A stretch of 64,000 nucleotides of DNA from a bacterium. Its GTDB lineage: Bacteria > Verrucomicrobiota > Verrucomicrobiia > Limisphaerales > UBA11358. The stretch covers positions 62,001 through 126,000 of the forward strand of contig JAJXXW010000048.1 in the NCBI GenBank assembly GCA_021780905.1, in the 5' to 3' direction. Made by a program: the position numbers and the translations under genes. Shown here piece after piece: positions 7,268-16,140 of the stretch. The first letter of the stretch is position 1; each line of letters starts with the position of its first letter. The notes beneath the pieces are model-generated. The model made no database searches. It was not told where the DNA came from and saw only the letters and a program-made list of their open reading frames with translations.

Positions 7268-8962
7268 TCAGTGCGCCGGGGCGGTGGCTGGCGCAGCCTC
7301 ACCCATATCACGCGCAAACAGGCTTTTCCAGCTCAAGCCGTAAAGCATGATGGCCGCAAAGCAGACGAGCGGAATGATGAAGCCAAATTGCATGCCGTGC
7401 TTGTCGGCGATCCAGCCCATCAATATCGGGGCGATGGCGCCACCGACGATGGACATGACGATGAAGGCGGAGCCTTTCTTGGTGTTTTCGCCGAGGCCGC
7501 GAATGCCCAGGGCGAAGATGGTTGGAAACATGATGGACATGAAGAAATAGCAGGCGATCAGCGCGAGGGCGGAAACGAAGCCCAGGCCCGCCACCACCAA
7601 TCCCAGCATGACGACGTTCAGCAGGGCATAGGTGGCCAGCGCCAGATGCGGCTTCATGATCCGCATGAGGAAGCTGCCGGAGAAACGACCGACCATGAAC
7701 AGCACCATGCCGCCGAGCGACAGCAGCAACGCGGCTTTTTGTTCCGGCCACTTGTTGACCTCCACCACATAGTTGATGAAAAAGCTGTTGATGCCGGTCT
7801 GCGCGGCGACGTAAAGAAACTGCGCGACGACGGCGAGCAGGAAATGCGGCTGCGACCACAGGGAACGTTCCCCCGAAGATTTGTCCTGATGCTTGGCGGC
7901 GGCGGCGGCGTGTTCCGGGGTGTGAATGTCGGGAATTTTATTGAACGCGAACAAAACCAAAATCAGCGTCACCACCACGCCCAGGCCGATATACGGCGTG
8001 GCGAGCTGGGCGTTGCTCAAGTTGACCGTTTCACCGGAGGAGAAAATCAGCATGCCGCCGACGAACGGCCCAAGAATCCAGCCCAGCGCGTTGTTGGTCT
8101 GCGCGAGATTGATGCGGCTGGCGCCGGTTTCCGGCGGGCCGAGCACGGTGGTGTAGGGATTGGCAATCGTCTCCAGGCAGGTCAGTCCCAGCGCAATGAC
8201 AAACAGACCGAGCAAAAACGAGGCGAAGGCCGTCACCTGCGAAGCTTTGTCGAGCGCGACAATGGCCACCGAGGCCGTCGCACAATCCTTTTCAAAATTT
8301 TTGGTGCCGATGGCGTTCTCCAGATCGCCAACCGCCGCGCGGGCAGCCGCCAATTTGTCCGCCGAAGCCACCTCGGGAGCCGCCGCTTCCAGTGCGGCGG
8401 CCGCCTTATTTAAATAAACGGACGCTGCCGCACTGGCTTTGGCTGTGGCATCCGCCGAGGCCGGGGCATTTTTTTGCGCGGTGGCGAGCTTGGCCGTGGC
8501 CGTGGCGATGTCATTGCGGGCTTCCAGCAGCTTCGCCTTCGCGCCCGCCGAAGTCACCACGGTAAGATTGAAGCGGCTCGCGACCCACGAGGCTGTGCCG
8601 GTCCATTGGTCGCTTTTGGTGGCAGGCACAAACCAGAATGCGCCCAACGCAAACAGCATCAGCCCCACAATGATGCCGGCCTTATAGCCGAATTTGCGGG
8701 CGATCAATCCTGCCGGCAACGCCATCAAAAAATAACCGCCATACACCGCCGCCTGCACGCAGCCGGACTGCGCCTTGGTGACTTCCAGGGAATTTTGGAA
8801 ATGCTTGTTCAGCACGTCCAGCAGCGCATGGGCAAACCCCCACAGCAAAAACAAACTGCAAATCAGCACAAAAACGAAGGCGTAGTTTTTGCCGTCCGCC
8901 GTGCGGAACAGTCCCGCGCGCTTGGAGTCCGGGGAACTCGATGTCTGGACAGGTGTAGTCAT
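7268..8962 (-). CDS. FHS-family MFS sugar permease (L-fucose permease type) with large periplasmic insert
   Basis: Inner-membrane proton-sugar symporter candidate. FucP hallmarks are clear: LFLLWGFAHALLDVLNKHFQ in helix 1, AAVYGGYFLMALPAGLIARK in helix 2, GLTCLETIANPYTTVLGP in helix 4, and NLAQTNNALGWILGPFVGG in helix 5. FHS transporters are usually 410-440 residues; this one is 564. The excess is mostly an Ala-rich block at about residues 114-240 (for example LLEARNDIATATAKLATAQ) between helices 3 and 4, a loop predicted to face the periplasm. The Asp of helix 1 (ALLDV) matches the FucP proton-relay aspartate position. Substrate (fucose, glucose, galactose or other) cannot be set from sequence. 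No sugar catabolic gene adjoins it. Confidence 0.85.
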   Translation of the reverse strand: MTTPVQTSSSPDSKRAGLFRTADGKNYAFVFVLICSLFLLWGFAHALLDVLNKHFQNSLEVTKAQSGCVQAAVYGGYFLMALPAGLIARKFGYKAGIIVGLMLFALGAFWFVPATKSDQWTGTASWVASRFNLTVVTSAGAKAKLLEARNDIATATAKLATAQKNAPASADATAKASAAASVYLNKAAAALEAAAPEVASADKLAAARAAVGDLENAIGTKNFEKDCATASVAIVALDKASQVTAFASFLLGLFVIALGLTCLETIANPYTTVLGPPETGASRINLAQTNNALGWILGPFVGGMLIFSSGETVNLSNAQLATPYIGLGVVVTLILVLFAFNKIPDIHTPEHAAAAAKHQDKSSGERSLWSQPHFLLAVVAQFLYVAAQTGINSFFINYVVEVNKWPEQKAALLLSLGGMVLFMVGRFSGSFLMRIMKPHLALATYALLNVVMLGLVVAGLGFVSALALIACYFFMSIMFPTIFALGIRGLGENTKKGSAFIVMSIVGGAIAPILMGWIADKHGMQFGFIIPLVCFAAIMLYGLSWKSLFARDMGEAAPATAPAH

Positions 8963-9083
8963 AAAATGGAGGTGAAATGTTCCGCACGAGTGTTAGAAAA
9001 TACCGGCACAGGTCAAGTGCGGATTGTTCGCCGGCCCAAGCTAGCGGGTTGCCGCCGCCCGCCGCAGCGGTTACGATGCCGCC

Positions 9084-9995
9084 ATGTCCGACGACTACCG
9101 GCAATTGCTCGACGCGACGATTCAGCACCTCGACGGTCTGAAATCGCGCGGCATCCGCCATGTCGCCGTTGCGCCGGAAACCCTGCGCGCACTGGCGCTG
9201 CCGCCGAAATTTCCAACGGCCAATTTCCCATCGCCCATTTCAAAGGCACCGGTCGCTCCGGTTGCCCAAACCGAACCTGTCCTTTCCATGCCGCCAAAAA
9301 AATCCGTCGCGCCGGTTGTCGCGCCGAAAATTGTCGCTTCAATCCCCCAAGTTGAAATCACCAGCGCCTCACCGGCAAAAGCCGCCGCGTTCACCGCGCT
9401 GCGCGAACGTGCGCTGACGTGCGTGAAATGCCCGCACCTCGCGGCGTCGCGCACGACGGTGGTGTTTGGTGTCGGCAGCATTGACGCGCAACTCATGTTC
9501 GTCGGCGAGGCGCCGGGCGCGGATGAAGACGAGCAAGGCGAACCGTTCGTCGGTCGCGCGGGACAATTGCTGACGAAAATCATCCAGGCCACCGGCCTTT
9601 CGCGGGCGGATGTCTATATCGCCAATATTTTGAAATGCCGGCCCGACACGCCCGGCCAAAGCGCGGGCAACCGGCCGCCCACGCCGGAGGAGCGCGCGAC
9701 GTGCCTGCCGTATTTGCAGGAGCAGATTGATTTGATCCAGCCCAAGGCCATCGTGGCGCTGGGCGCGACGGCGGTGGATGGATTGCTCGGAAAAACTCTG
9801 GGCATCACGAAACTGCGCGGCAACTGGCAGACGTATCGCGGCATTCCGCTCATGCCGACGTATCATCCGGCGTATCTGCTGCGCAACCAGTCGTTGAGCG
9901 AGAAGCGCAAGGTCTGGGAAGATATTTTGAAGGTGATGGAGAAACTCGAAATGCCCATCAGCCCCAAGCAGCGAAATTTCTTTTTGCCGGCGTGA
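9084..9995 (+). CDS. udg: family 4 (Fe-S) uracil-DNA glycosylase
   Basis: Removes uracil from DNA in base excision repair. The catalytic domain occupies about residues 95-300: CVKCPH (two cluster cysteines), the active-site loop [28 protein letters not shown] and ERATCLPYL (the other two cluster cysteines), and the second catalytic loop [10 protein letters not shown]. Families 4 and 5 share the cluster; the GEAPG loop with Glu and the spacing favour family 4. The first 95 residues are a family-atypical extension: a short helical start ([20 protein letters not shown]) then a Pro/Val-rich linker that contains simple-sequence filler near 9208-9241. The N-terminal part may mediate partner binding; that is inference. 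Confidence 0.9.
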   Translation: MSDDYRQLLDATIQHLDGLKSRGIRHVAVAPETLRALALPPKFPTANFPSPISKAPVAPVAQTEPVLSMPPKKSVAPVVAPKIVASIPQVEITSASPAKAAAFTALRERALTCVKCPHLAASRTTVVFGVGSIDAQLMFVGEAPGADEDEQGEPFVGRAGQLLTKIIQATGLSRADVYIANILKCRPDTPGQSAGNRPPTPEERATCLPYLQEQIDLIQPKAIVALGATAVDGLLGKTLGITKLRGNWQTYRGIPLMPTYHPAYLLRNQSLSEKRKVWEDILKVMEKLEMPISPKQRNFFLPA

Positions 9996-10041
9996 GTCCC
10001 GCCCCGCGCCGATGAAAACCGGTTCGGCGGGAAGCGGAGTT

Positions 10042-10722
10042 TCAGCGTGGACAAATCGCCCGCGCCGAAAGCTGCGCCAGGTCCGGCACGGTCCAGTCGG
10101 CCCCGTGGTTTTTTAACTCCTCAAACGGCGCGCCGCCCGTCGCCACCGCCAGCGTCTTCGCGCCGATGAATTTGCCGCACTTCACATCGAACGGCGTGTC
10201 GCCGATCACCACGATTTCCTGCGGCTGCAAATGCGCATCCAGCACGCGCCGGCCGCGCGCCAGCGCCGCCACGGCGATGTGGTTGCGCTCCTCGTGGTCG
10301 TCCGCAAACCCGCCCGTCACGAAACAGTCCCACAGTCCGAAGTGGCGCAGCTTGATTTCCGCGCCGAGCCGGATGTTGCCGGTGAGCAGGCCGAGCATCG
10401 GCGGCTGCGGCAGCGCCAGCAGTTCCCCGATGAAATTCCTCACGGCGACGCATTCGCGGCCGGCACTGTGGCCCAAAATGTGTTCCAGCCAGAAAACGTA
10501 GTTCTCGAAAAACTGCCGGAAATTGTCCCGCGATTCCGGCACGCCGTGGAGCTTGAAGAACTCGCGCACGAGGCTCACGTCGGTGCGCCCGGCGAACTTC
10601 ATTTTTTCCGCGCCGTGCTTGAGGCCGAAGATGTGCGCAAACGTCTGCGCAAACGCCTTGGTGCCCGCGTGTCCGGTGTGGACGAGCGTGCCGTCAATGT
10701 CGAAGAGAACAAGCCGGACCAT
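10042..10722 (-). CDS. HAD-superfamily phosphatase (phosphoglycolate phosphatase-like)
   Basis: 226 residues. Motif I is LFDIDGTLVHTG near the N-terminus. A cap of helices follows (TKAFAQTFAHIFGLKHGAEK, FKLHGVPESRDNF), then motif II (GLLTGNIRLGAEIKL), the motif III region, and motif IV (VVIGDTPFDVKCG). The LLTGN and GDTP patterns fit the Gph/PGP-like subfamily I HAD phosphatases. The substrate is not determinable. The gene is convergent with the uracil-DNA glycosylase gene (46 bp apart) and lies 63 bp after the EEP gene on the same strand. Confidence 0.8.
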   Translation of the reverse strand: MVRLVLFDIDGTLVHTGHAGTKAFAQTFAHIFGLKHGAEKMKFAGRTDVSLVREFFKLHGVPESRDNFRQFFENYVFWLEHILGHSAGRECVAVRNFIGELLALPQPPMLGLLTGNIRLGAEIKLRHFGLWDCFVTGGFADDHEERNHIAVAALARGRRVLDAHLQPQEIVVIGDTPFDVKCGKFIGAKTLAVATGGAPFEELKNHGADWTVPDLAQLSARAICPR

Positions 10723-10785
10723 GTGGCGCGCAGGATAGCGGAAAAATCTTCACCGGCGAGATTTTTGATGCGGGACCAGATGGCT

Positions 10786-11901
10786 TCACGGCACCCGGTA
10801 GATACGGAAAAATTTCACCGGATCGCTGACCTGGTTCGTCGTGAAAACAAAATTCGTGCCGGTGGAAAAAAGGTTGGTCGCGAGCGGCGTCCATTGCGCG
10901 AGATCGCCGGAGGTTTCCACGCTGAAAACACGGTTCGTCGCCGATTCCCATTTGAGCCAAACGGTTTGATTGGTCCGGCAGAACGCGAGCAGGCGGAACG
11001 GCGTGTTGAACGGATTCGCAAACGTCATCACCACGGGCAGATGGTCGGACGCGGTGAGGTCGTCGTTGCTGAAAAGATTGGATGAAAAATTGGTGAGCAA
11101 ATCGGTGCGGAACACCTGGCTGCTGACGAGGTTCGAGAACAGCGCGCCGCACGGCATGATGTAATCAAACCGCGCGTCCAGCGTGGTCTGGATCGAAATC
11201 GTCAGGTTCGTGCCGGTTACGGGATTGACGGGCGAGGTAAGCCGCAGGCCGGTCGGCGCGCTGGTCAGCGTCTGGATCGGCAGGTAGCCGGCGGAGGTCG
11301 GACGGGCGATGTCCTCGTTCATGTCGCCGGTGAGAAAATACGGCGCGGCATTGCCCGGCAAAAAAACGGTGACGAGAAAATTGGAAATGGCGGCGGCCTC
11401 GGCGGCGCGGCGCAGCGCGTCGGTGGTGGTGGAGCCGGATTTCAAATGCGTGGTGAAGACGTGCAGCGGCTGGGAGAAACCCGGCACGGCGATTTCCGCC
11501 TCGAACAAATCCCGCGTGAACGAGCCGTTGTAGCCGAAGTAGGCGAGGTTCGATCGGCTCATCCAGCTCGTCGAGCGGTTGATGGGAAAGCGGCTGGCAA
11601 TCGTGCTGCGGATGTAGCCATCAGTGCCGGAATTGGTCGCCAGATAAAATCCCGGCATGAACACCTTCACCCAGTTCGCCATCTGCCAGGTGTTGGTGAG
11701 GGGAATTTCCTGAAACGTGATGATGTCCGGGTTCAGATACTGGATTTCGCGACCGATGGCCTTTACCTGCGCGGAGTTGGTGCTCCAGTCCGCCACGCCG
11801 TTGCCGGAGACGTTGTAGTCCAGCACGGTGATCTGCGGCACCGCCAGGGCACGGCCCGCAGAAATACAAATCAACGCTGACAGAAAAATTCGTCGCATCA
11901 T
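10786..11901 (-). CDS. secreted endonuclease/exonuclease/phosphatase-family protein
   Basis: 371 residues with a signal peptide (RRIFLSALICISAGRALA). The EEP fold is supported by LDYNVSGNG, NPDIITFQEIPLTNT (catalytic Glu), VFTTHLKSG, YFLTGDMNEDIARP (Asp/Asn pair) and the final TASDHLPVVMTF (Asp-His). The last ~75 residues (TPFRLLAFCRTNQTVWLKWE, then VETSGDLAQWTPLATNLF) are a beta-rich accessory domain of a sort often appended to secreted Verrucomicrobiota proteins, perhaps for surface retention. It could be an extracellular DNase or a phosphodiesterase. Single gene, minus strand. Confidence 0.8.
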   Translation of the reverse strand: MMRRIFLSALICISAGRALAVPQITVLDYNVSGNGVADWSTNSAQVKAIGREIQYLNPDIITFQEIPLTNTWQMANWVKVFMPGFYLATNSGTDGYIRSTIASRFPINRSTSWMSRSNLAYFGYNGSFTRDLFEAEIAVPGFSQPLHVFTTHLKSGSTTTDALRRAAEAAAISNFLVTVFLPGNAAPYFLTGDMNEDIARPTSAGYLPIQTLTSAPTGLRLTSPVNPVTGTNLTISIQTTLDARFDYIMPCGALFSNLVSSQVFRTDLLTNFSSNLFSNDDLTASDHLPVVMTFANPFNTPFRLLAFCRTNQTVWLKWESATNRVFSVETSGDLAQWTPLATNLFSTGTNFVFTTNQVSDPVKFFRIYRVP

Positions 11902-11919
11902 CGGGAATGCGGAAATTGG

Positions 11920-12600
11920 TTATCGCTTTTGATGGTAGCCCGCCTGTGAATATTTTTCCTGCACCAATTTTGTCGAATGTTCCAACAATCTTGCGTCCGG
12001 CGCAAAATCCGTCCACGCCACGGAAAAGTTTTTCACCGCAACGGCGCGCATCGCTTGATCAAAATTCTTGCGCGCCAGCGAAATTGGCGGCGGCTGCACG
12101 GAGCCTTGAATCAGCAGGCCCAGCTTGTTCCGCCGCTGCGCCGCGCCGGCGATTTTTTTGCCGCGCCACAGCAGATCGAATTTTTCGTGGCCGATGAAAC
12201 ACTGTCCCGGCAGCGACTTTTGGCAGCACGGCGCGAGTTCGGTCTCAATTTTCAGCTCCGCAAATGTCTGCCGCAACCAGTCGTGAATGCGGCGGTAACT
12301 TTCCTCGGCCTTGAGCGAATGCCATTCGTGCCCTGGCGGCACGGCAAAGCTGTAGGTCCAGTCCGCGTCATGCGGCACGATGCCGCCGCCGGTCGGACGC
12401 CGGATCAGCGGCCGCAGTTTCGTCGCGGCGGCGACCTCGGCGTATTTTTGAAAATAACCAAACGTTGCCGCCGGTTCGGTCCAGCCGTAAAACCGCAGCA
12501 CCGGTGCGCCGAGGCGCGCGGCATTTTCCAGCAGCGCCTCGTCCAGCGCCATGTTGAACGCGGCGTCGCACTGGCCGGAGTTGAGCAAAAACCAGTTCAT
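11920..12600 (-). CDS. lipoate-protein ligase / octanoyltransferase (LplA-LipM family)
   Basis: 226 residues, BPL/LplA fold. Motifs: NMALDEALLENAARLG, RRPTGGGIVPHDADWTYSF (glycine-rich substrate loop) and GKKIAGAAQRRNKLGLLIQG with the family lysine. It lacks the C-terminal accessory domain of E. coli LplA, and a Cys precedes the FIGHEKFDLLW segment, at about the position of the catalytic Cys of LipM. Octanoyltransfer from ACP to lipoyl domains is therefore as likely as lipoate ligation. Start ATG at 12598-12600 overlaps the stop of nth by four bases (ATGA), so the two are translationally coupled. Confidence 0.8.
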   Translation of the reverse strand: MNWFLLNSGQCDAAFNMALDEALLENAARLGAPVLRFYGWTEPAATFGYFQKYAEVAAATKLRPLIRRPTGGGIVPHDADWTYSFAVPPGHEWHSLKAEESYRRIHDWLRQTFAELKIETELAPCCQKSLPGQCFIGHEKFDLLWRGKKIAGAAQRRNKLGLLIQGSVQPPPISLARKNFDQAMRAVAVKNFSVAWTDFAPDARLLEHSTKLVQEKYSQAGYHQKR

Positions 12601-13253
12601 TTCTTTACACCGATTTGTGGGCACAGGTTGCTGATTTCGCAGTTCGCACAATCCGGCTTGCGCGCGGCGCAGCGACGGCGGCCATGCCAGATGAGCCAGT
12701 GGCTGAACAGACACCAATCGTCTTGCGGCACCAGCTTCATCAACTCCTGCTCCAGTTTCACCGCGTCGGTTCCATTCACCAGGCCGAGCCGATTCGCAAG
12801 CCGCGTGACGTGCGTGTCCACGACCACGCCGACGTTGATGCCGAACGCATTGCCGAGAACCACGTTCGCCGTCTTGCGCCCGACCCCGGCGAGCGCGTGC
12901 AGTTCCTCCATCGTGTGCGGCACTTCGCCGTGAAATTTTTCCACGAGCGCAGCGCAGCAAGCCTGGATGTTCTTCGCCTTGTTGCGGAAAAAGCCGGTGG
13001 ACTTGACGGCTGCCTCGATTTCCGCCACCGGGGCATCTGCAAAATCTTTCGCGCTGCGATATTTTTTAAACAGCTCCGCCGTGACCAGGTTGACGCGCTT
13101 GTCGGTGCATTGCGCGGAGAGAATCGTGGCGATGAGCAATTGCAGCGGGCTGGAAAAATTCAGTTCGCAGTGCGCGTTCGGATAGGTCCGCTTGAGCGCG
13201 GAGATGATTTTCTGCGTGCGTTCGATTTTGGCGGCGACGGTTTCGCGTGGCAT
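12597..13253 (-). CDS. nth: endonuclease III (DNA glycosylase/AP lyase)
   Basis: 218 residues, normal for Nth. Removes oxidised pyrimidines and cleaves at AP sites. The helix-hairpin-helix reads LHALAGVGRKTANVVLG with the catalytic Lys, followed by VVDTHVTRLANRLG with the catalytic Asp. The C-terminal Fe-S loop has the exact C-X6-C-X2-C-X5-C spacing (CAARKPDCANCEISNLC). Its stop overlaps the start of the lipoyl/octanoyl transferase gene. A terminator-like hairpin for the preceding minus-strand gene separates it from 13338-13601. Confidence 0.95.
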   Translation of the reverse strand: MPRETVAAKIERTQKIISALKRTYPNAHCELNFSSPLQLLIATILSAQCTDKRVNLVTAELFKKYRSAKDFADAPVAEIEAAVKSTGFFRNKAKNIQACCAALVEKFHGEVPHTMEELHALAGVGRKTANVVLGNAFGINVGVVVDTHVTRLANRLGLVNGTDAVKLEQELMKLVPQDDWCLFSHWLIWHGRRRCAARKPDCANCEISNLCPQIGVKK

Positions 13254-13280
13254 CGAGCTGATGTTCTCACATCGCCGGAA

Positions 13281-13308
13281 AATAAAAAGCCCGGACGCGG
13301 GTCCGGGC
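13281..13308 (-). terminator. rho-independent terminator after 13338-13601
   Basis: Perfect 8-bp stem GCCCGGAC (13289-13296) and GTCCGGGC (13301-13308) with a GCGG loop. On the minus strand it is followed by TTTTTATT. It lies 30 bases beyond the stop of the small secreted protein gene. Confidence 0.8.
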
Positions 13309-13337
13309 GGTGCGCAACAACTACCGGGATGGCAGGG

Positions 13338-13601
13338 TCAGTTTTTGGCCATGCTTCGGGTGAGGCCAATCGTAAAGCCTGATTCGGTCTTGACAACCTC
13401 GACCGAGAACCCGTTTTTGCCGGCCCAGTCTTTGAGAAGCTTGACGCGCTCTTCGCTGGGCGTGGACACTTTGGCCTGTCCCGTTTCGGTCATTTTCTGG
13501 ACAGCCGCGAGCCATTTTTGATCAGCGGCACTTGGCTCGGCTGCGACCATGGTGCAAGCGACCAGCAGGATGCCGGCGATGGTAAGAAGGTGTTTTTTCA
13601 T
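13338..13601 (-). CDS. small secreted protein, unknown function
   Basis: 87 residues from the ATG at 13599-13601. An upstream in-frame codon at 13649 is possible but would bury the signal peptide. The N-terminus MKKHLLTIAGILLVACTMVA is a signal sequence; the Cys may be a lipobox (VACT) or simply lie within the hydrophobic core, with cleavage after MVAAEP. The mature part (~65 residues) is soluble and helical then beta (DQKWLAAVQKMTETGQ ... KNGFSVEVVKTESGFTIGL). I do not recognise the family. The gene stands alone between two matching terminators (13281-13308 and 13702-13731). Confidence 0.65.
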   Translation of the reverse strand: MKKHLLTIAGILLVACTMVAAEPSAADQKWLAAVQKMTETGQAKVSTPSEERVKLLKDWAGKNGFSVEVVKTESGFTIGLTRSMAKN

Positions 13602-13701
13602 GGCTGTGCTTTTATTTGGTTGCCACATCAGCGTGGCGACTGGAATCAAGCAGGTTCAATGCCACCGATGAACGGGCGTAAAACCCGGCCTGCCGCGCCC
13701 A

Positions 13702-13731
13702 TCAAAAAAGCCCGGACGCGAACGTCCGGGC
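13702..13731 (-). terminator. rho-independent terminator after 13750-16050
   Basis: Perfect 9-bp stem GCCCGGACG (13710-13718) and CGTCCGGGC (13723-13731) with a CGAA tetraloop, followed on minus by TTTTTTGAT. The stem is almost the same sequence as the terminator at 13289-13308. Confidence 0.85.
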
Positions 13732-13749
13732 CGTGGATTTCAGGAGTTG

Positions 13750-16050
13750 TTATTTCGACACCGGCGCGTTGGTTGTCGAACTAGGGGTGGCGGCCAGGGC
13801 TTTAGCGGCGTCGGCGTCAGCTTTATCCTTTTTGGATTTTTCCAATTTGTCCTTTTCGATTTGCTCGCGGACGGACAGCGGCGGCGTGGCATAATGTTGT
13901 ATCGCCGGATATTTTTCCGTCCAGTTGTAGAGCCGGCCGTCTTTGTCGTTCAGGAACGCCCAGACAAACCAAAGCACGAATGCGACCAGCAACAACTTGG
14001 GCCAGAGCGAAGGCTTCTCGGCATACTTATCCGCCGCGCCGAAAGTGGAACCCGGAGGCAGAGCGGCCACGCCCGTCAGCGCACCGCCAAACGGCACGTT
14101 CATTCTCGCTTTGGCGTTCACCGCCCAGCCGTTGGCGTCGAGGATCGGGCCGAGGTTGCGCTTGCGCAGCTTGAGCCACGCAATCGCCATGGATGGCGCG
14201 GAAATCACCAGCAAGATGCCCGCGACGACCAGCGGAACCTGCCACGTTTCAAATTTGCCGAGGAAACCCAAGATGCCGGCGAACGCCGCCGCCAAGGTGC
14301 CCAAGGCCAAACTGAGCAGGGCGATGACGCTTGGATCAAACGCCGGTTTGGCCGGCGCCGCCGGCGCCGCCGGCGTGGCCGGGGCGACGGGCGCATTGGC
14401 CGTGGCGGTCAATTGCGCATTGGCGTTGGCGTCCGCAGCGGCGGCCTGCTTGGCCGCGCGCTCCTCGATCATGCGGACCAGTTTTTTGTAGGGCGACCAG
14501 AACGCCTGACGGATGCTGATGGGATTGTCCACAATCTTGGTGATGGTGGCATCCCAGTCGCGGCCCTTGCGGTCGTAGAAAATTCCGTTGCGACCGACGA
14601 TGAGATTGTCGGAATCACCGCCGGTGAAGGCGGCGACGATGGACAATTTTTCGCCGGTGCCTTTGCGCACGCAATCGCAATAGGCGAGATAGGTTCCAGC
14701 CATGCCCGCCATGGCCGCGTGCCGGCCGGCGTCATCCACCGAGAGGCACAAGTCGCAACTGCGCTGGTCGAGATACAGCGTCCCCGCCTGGAAAATCGCC
14801 TTGTCCTTGCGGCCGTAAAAATCGCCGAAGTTGACGAAATTGCGGCAGAGCCTGGCAATATCGCGATGATAATGAATCAGGCGGTGCAGCCCGATGACGG
14901 CCAGCGAATTTCCCTCTTCGGCTTTGTCTTTCGCAATCAGCGCGGTCAAGGTTTCCTTCGCCGGGGTGCCGAGAATTTCCCGCGCGCGGGCCAGGCCGAT
15001 TTTTTCCACCGAGCCGCCGGTCTTGCTCGCGTTCCACGCATCAAACGCGGCGAGTTTGCCGGTGAGCGCGTTCCAATCCGCCTCGGTCAGCACGGTTTTG
15101 GCTCCGAGCAACGGCGTGATGGCTTGTGTCTGCAATGCAGCTATCGCGCCGGCCCAGGCCGGATTGATGCCTTGCGTGAGCGGCAGCGGCGTCGTGGCCC
15201 CGACTTGCGCCAGCGGCAGGCCGGCGATGTCCGCATGATTACTCGTCAGGTCTTTCGCCCCCAGCGCGGCGTAATCTTTCTCATCGCGGTTCAGCGCGTT
15301 GACGGAGCGCGGGTCAAACGCGGCGAGGCGGCCGCGCGCAAAATAATCTTCCACCTTGGCTTTCACCGCCCGGACGGCGGCGGCGGCGGCTTCGGTGTTC
15401 AAACCGAGCGGCAGCACCGAGGCATCGCCTTCCGCTTTTTTCCACCATTCGGAATACGCGGCGGCATCGGCGAAAAATTGATCCACCTTGGCCTGGCTGA
15501 CGCCGGGTTTGCCGCTCGTGTCCGGGTCGGCACCGAGACAATTGATGATGTCGGCAATGACGGCCTTCGTCGCGTCGTCGCTGGCGGAATCGGCGGGCAC
15601 AATGCCGTCCCCGTTGAACGGTTTCGCGGCAAAAGTCTGCGCGGCGGCGGCGGCTTCCTCAAAGGTGACTTCGGCGGCATCGCCTTTGCCCAACACCTGG
15701 CGCGCGAAATTGGCGATCAATTTGCCTTCGGGCGTGGCGTCATTGATGGCTGAGGGTTTGATGGTCGGACTGCCTTTGAGCAGGTCGTCGGGATTTTTGA
15801 GCAGGCTGGCGGCCCACTTGGTGGCCGCGATGAGTTCCGGCGCGCGGACGCGACCGTCCTTGTCCGTGTCAATCAAGGCCAGCGTGGTCTTGTCAAACTC
15901 AACGCCTGTGGTGGGACAGGCCAGCGCGACCCAGAGCTTCTGGTCGAGCTGGTCGAGGTTCATCAGGTCAGCGCCCGAGCTGAGAACGACTTGGTTGAAT
16001 CCGCCGGCGCGGAAAAAGCGCCAGTTGTAGCGGCTGGTTGGAGTTGTCAT
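13750..16050 (-). CDS. large membrane-anchored protein with EF-hand-like loop, unknown function
   Basis: 766 residues, no named family recognised. The N-terminal part has a canonical EF-hand-type calcium loop, DTDKDGRVRAPE (about residues 61-72), and a weaker one, NGDGIVPAD, near 145. The long middle part is soluble and helical. A conserved-looking core around 430-530 has paired cysteines (RSCDLCLSVDD, TYLAYCDCVRKGTG) and WDATITKIVDNPISIRQAF. An Ala/Pro-rich linker leads to two hydrophobic hairpin segments (about 575-635) and one more helix (LLLVAFVLWFVWAFL, about 695), then a charged Lys/Asp tail. Signal peptide absent, so the large N-terminal part is probably cytoplasmic. Own terminator downstream; a lipoprotein gene precedes it. 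Confidence 0.75.
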   Translation of the reverse strand: MTTPTSRYNWRFFRAGGFNQVVLSSGADLMNLDQLDQKLWVALACPTTGVEFDKTTLALIDTDKDGRVRAPELIAATKWAASLLKNPDDLLKGSPTIKPSAINDATPEGKLIANFARQVLGKGDAAEVTFEEAAAAAQTFAAKPFNGDGIVPADSASDDATKAVIADIINCLGADPDTSGKPGVSQAKVDQFFADAAAYSEWWKKAEGDASVLPLGLNTEAAAAAVRAVKAKVEDYFARGRLAAFDPRSVNALNRDEKDYAALGAKDLTSNHADIAGLPLAQVGATTPLPLTQGINPAWAGAIAALQTQAITPLLGAKTVLTEADWNALTGKLAAFDAWNASKTGGSVEKIGLARAREILGTPAKETLTALIAKDKAEEGNSLAVIGLHRLIHYHRDIARLCRNFVNFGDFYGRKDKAIFQAGTLYLDQRSCDLCLSVDDAGRHAAMAGMAGTYLAYCDCVRKGTGEKLSIVAAFTGGDSDNLIVGRNGIFYDRKGRDWDATITKIVDNPISIRQAFWSPYKKLVRMIEERAAKQAAAADANANAQLTATANAPVAPATPAAPAAPAKPAFDPSVIALLSLALGTLAAAFAGILGFLGKFETWQVPLVVAGILLVISAPSMAIAWLKLRKRNLGPILDANGWAVNAKARMNVPFGGALTGVAALPPGSTFGAADKYAEKPSLWPKLLLVAFVLWFVWAFLNDKDGRLYNWTEKYPAIQHYATPPLSVREQIEKDKLEKSKKDKADADAAKALAATPSSTTNAPVSK

Positions 16051-16069
16051 GGTTTTGATTTTGATGCTG

Positions 16070-16117
16070 ATTAAATTTTACCAGCCAGGCAACCGCGCGG
16101 AAAGCCCGGCTGCCTGG
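16070..16117 (-). terminator. possible terminator between 16141-16530 and 13750-16050
   Basis: CCAGGCA (16085-16091) pairs with TGCCTGG (16111-16117), extended by CCG/CGG inside. On minus the stem is followed after five bases by AAAATTTAAT rather than a clean T-run, so efficiency is doubtful. Confidence 0.4.
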
Positions 16118-16140
16118 CAATATGATGGAAGGCGTGCCGA

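Noticed and set aside
13747-15753. Open frame of 668 codons on the plus strand
   Set aside because: It is antisense to the 766-residue membrane protein. The translation is rich in Arg/Gly/Phe without domains, as expected for the shadow of a GC-rich gene.
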